A stretch of 6,549 bases of DNA, taken from contig JAISIB010000213.1 in NCBI GenBank assembly GCA_031262265.1, positions 1 to 6,549 of the forward strand, in the 5' to 3' direction. The notes beneath the pieces are model-generated. The model did not search any database. It worked only from the letters and a program-made list of their open reading frames with translations, and was not told where the DNA came from. Positions within the stretch are counted from its first letter, which is position 1; each line of letters opens with the position of its first letter. Made by a program: the position numbers and the translations under genes. Below are positions 6,099 through 6,549 of the stretch, one piece after another. The DNA comes from Prevotellaceae bacterium. Its GTDB lineage: Bacteria > Bacteroidota > Bacteroidia > Bacteroidales > Bacteroidaceae.

Positions 6099-6102
6099 CG
6101 AG
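6086..6102 (-). terminator. Perfect hairpin downstream of the PDDEXK gene, possible terminator
   Basis: CTCGTTG and CAACGAG form a perfect 7-bp stem with a 3-base loop, 48 bp beyond the stop codon of the nuclease-fold gene. On the minus strand it is followed by TGGCTTTCTT, only a weak T-rich tail, so termination is possible rather than certain. It also coincides with the last 21-bp repeat unit and may simply be part of that array. Confidence 0.3.
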
Positions 6103-6149
6103 CGTACGGTGGGATGAGTGTGCGGTGGTAGGTATAAATGACGGGCGAT

Positions 6150-6549
6150 TTATTCCACCACCCACTTCTCGATAGTCTTGGTCTCTTTGCTGAAATTGAC
6201 GCCGATCTTGTAAAGCTTGCGAGGGTCGGCGTCAAAAGCACGGGCGTAGTCTTTGTTCTTAATCTGACGCAAGGCTTCTTCGGCCGTACCGTCCAACTTA
6301 AATTCCATGACGTAAACATACTTGTCCGTCTGCAAGAGCAAATCAATGCGGCCTCGACTCGTGTGATATTCTGCTTTAACGTAGAAACCGATTAGCTTGA
6401 AGAGGATGAAAAGCACGTTCTGGTAGTGTAACTCCACGTCGCGTATCAACTCGTAGGGAATGTCCGCAAAGAAACTCTGCAAACGAAGTAGGAAAGCATC
6501 GTAGTTGCCGCTCTCTATTTCGCGTACCAAATAGTGAAGATGAGAAGGA
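6150..6549 (-). CDS. AAA-ATPase-like family protein, C-terminal PDDEXK_9 domain (partial)
   Basis: Only the last 132 residues are visible; the frame is open to the window edge and the N-terminus lies beyond 6549. The segment matches the PDDEXK_9 (PD-(D/E)XK nuclease superfamily) domain that ends many Bacteroidetes proteins with an N-terminal AAA-ATPase-like domain. In the visible part, numbered from the window edge, the nuclease core appears as GRID with D69, MEFK with E82 and K84, and Q95 with Y101 in ALRQIKNKDYA. The preceding SFFADIPYEL (25-34) and HYQN (41-44) are also typical. It ends GVNFSKETKTIEKWVVE, a normal family end. All catalytic-like residues are present, so it does not look decayed. 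Biological role is unknown for this family; these genes occur in many copies in Bacteroidales genomes. A TTG at 6530 should not be taken as its start. Confidence 0.9.
   Translation of the reverse strand, partial: PSHLHYLVREIESGNYDAFLLRLQSFFADIPYELIRDVELHYQNVLFILFKLIGFYVKAEYHTSRGRIDLLLQTDKYVYVMEFKLDGTAEEALRQIKNKDYARAFDADPRKLYKIGVNFSKETKTIEKWVVE

Larger units (their letters stand above)
5753..6149. other. Gene-poor stretch with promoter, repeats and hairpin
   Basis: About 400 bases without a convincing gene. From left to right it holds the Shine-Dalgarno and promoter of the DUF5131 gene, the second copy of the 55-bp repeat, a stretch with no recognised content (5935-6014) apart from the palindrome CGCATGCG at 5949-5956, the 21-bp repeat array, and a hairpin. 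AGCGAGTT at 5968-5975 is an inverted match to AACTCGCT at 6017-6024 in the first array unit. A 20-codon open frame at 5800-5862 on the minus strand is too short to call. Confidence 0.7.

Noticed and set aside
6074..6346. 90-codon minus-strand frame overlapping the nuclease-fold gene
   Set aside because: It lies in another frame of the PDDEXK_9 coding sequence and has no recognisable domain.

Overview
The window looks like a stretch of a Bacteroidales chromosome, perhaps a Tannerella/Parabacteroides/Porphyromonas relative. The main genes have mixed, moderately high GC (one metY line, 4081-4140, counts 39 of 60 G+C). Recognisable Shine-Dalgarno sequences are absent before most genes, several starts are preceded by octamers matching the Bacteroidetes -7 promoter element TAnnTTTG, and the protein families (a GxDLY-type SGNH esterase, a PDDEXK_9/AAA-ATPase-like protein) are typical of that phylum. 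The genus is an inference.

Positions 1-4767 form an ordinary housekeeping block of four complete genes. A secreted SGNH esterase (+) runs tail to tail into an Nramp-family Mn/Fe transporter (-). That gene diverges from aroB, 3-dehydroquinate synthase of the shikimate pathway (+), across a 74-bp promoter region. aroB in turn runs tail to tail into metY, O-acetylhomoserine sulfhydrylase (-). The stop codons of the two convergent pairs are only 1 and 3 bp apart. These four genes are not in one operon and share no obvious pathway.

Positions 4768-6149 are an accessory patch. An AT-rich gene for a DUF5131 (phage Gp37/Gp68-type, radical-SAM-like four-cysteine) protein is followed 21 bp downstream in the same direction by a previously overlooked 51-codon open frame. 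The end of that frame is a 55-bp sequence repeated without mismatch about 1 kb away, on the other side of the DUF5131 gene. The DUF5131 gene is therefore bracketed by direct repeats, its base composition differs sharply from its neighbours, and it has a good Shine-Dalgarno sequence, which is unusual here. This suggests a small acquired cassette or a recombination-mediated duplication. Beyond the second copy lies a degenerate array of four 21-bp units in an A-B-A-B pattern, ending in a perfect 7-bp-stem hairpin.

Positions 6150-6549 hold the C-terminal part of a PDDEXK_9 nuclease-fold protein (AAA-ATPase-like family, -), whose start lies beyond the window. The most interesting part is the repeat-bracketed DUF5131 cassette with its 51-residue companion frame. 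There is no evidence for a complete new system, and no recognised transposase or integrase is visible.
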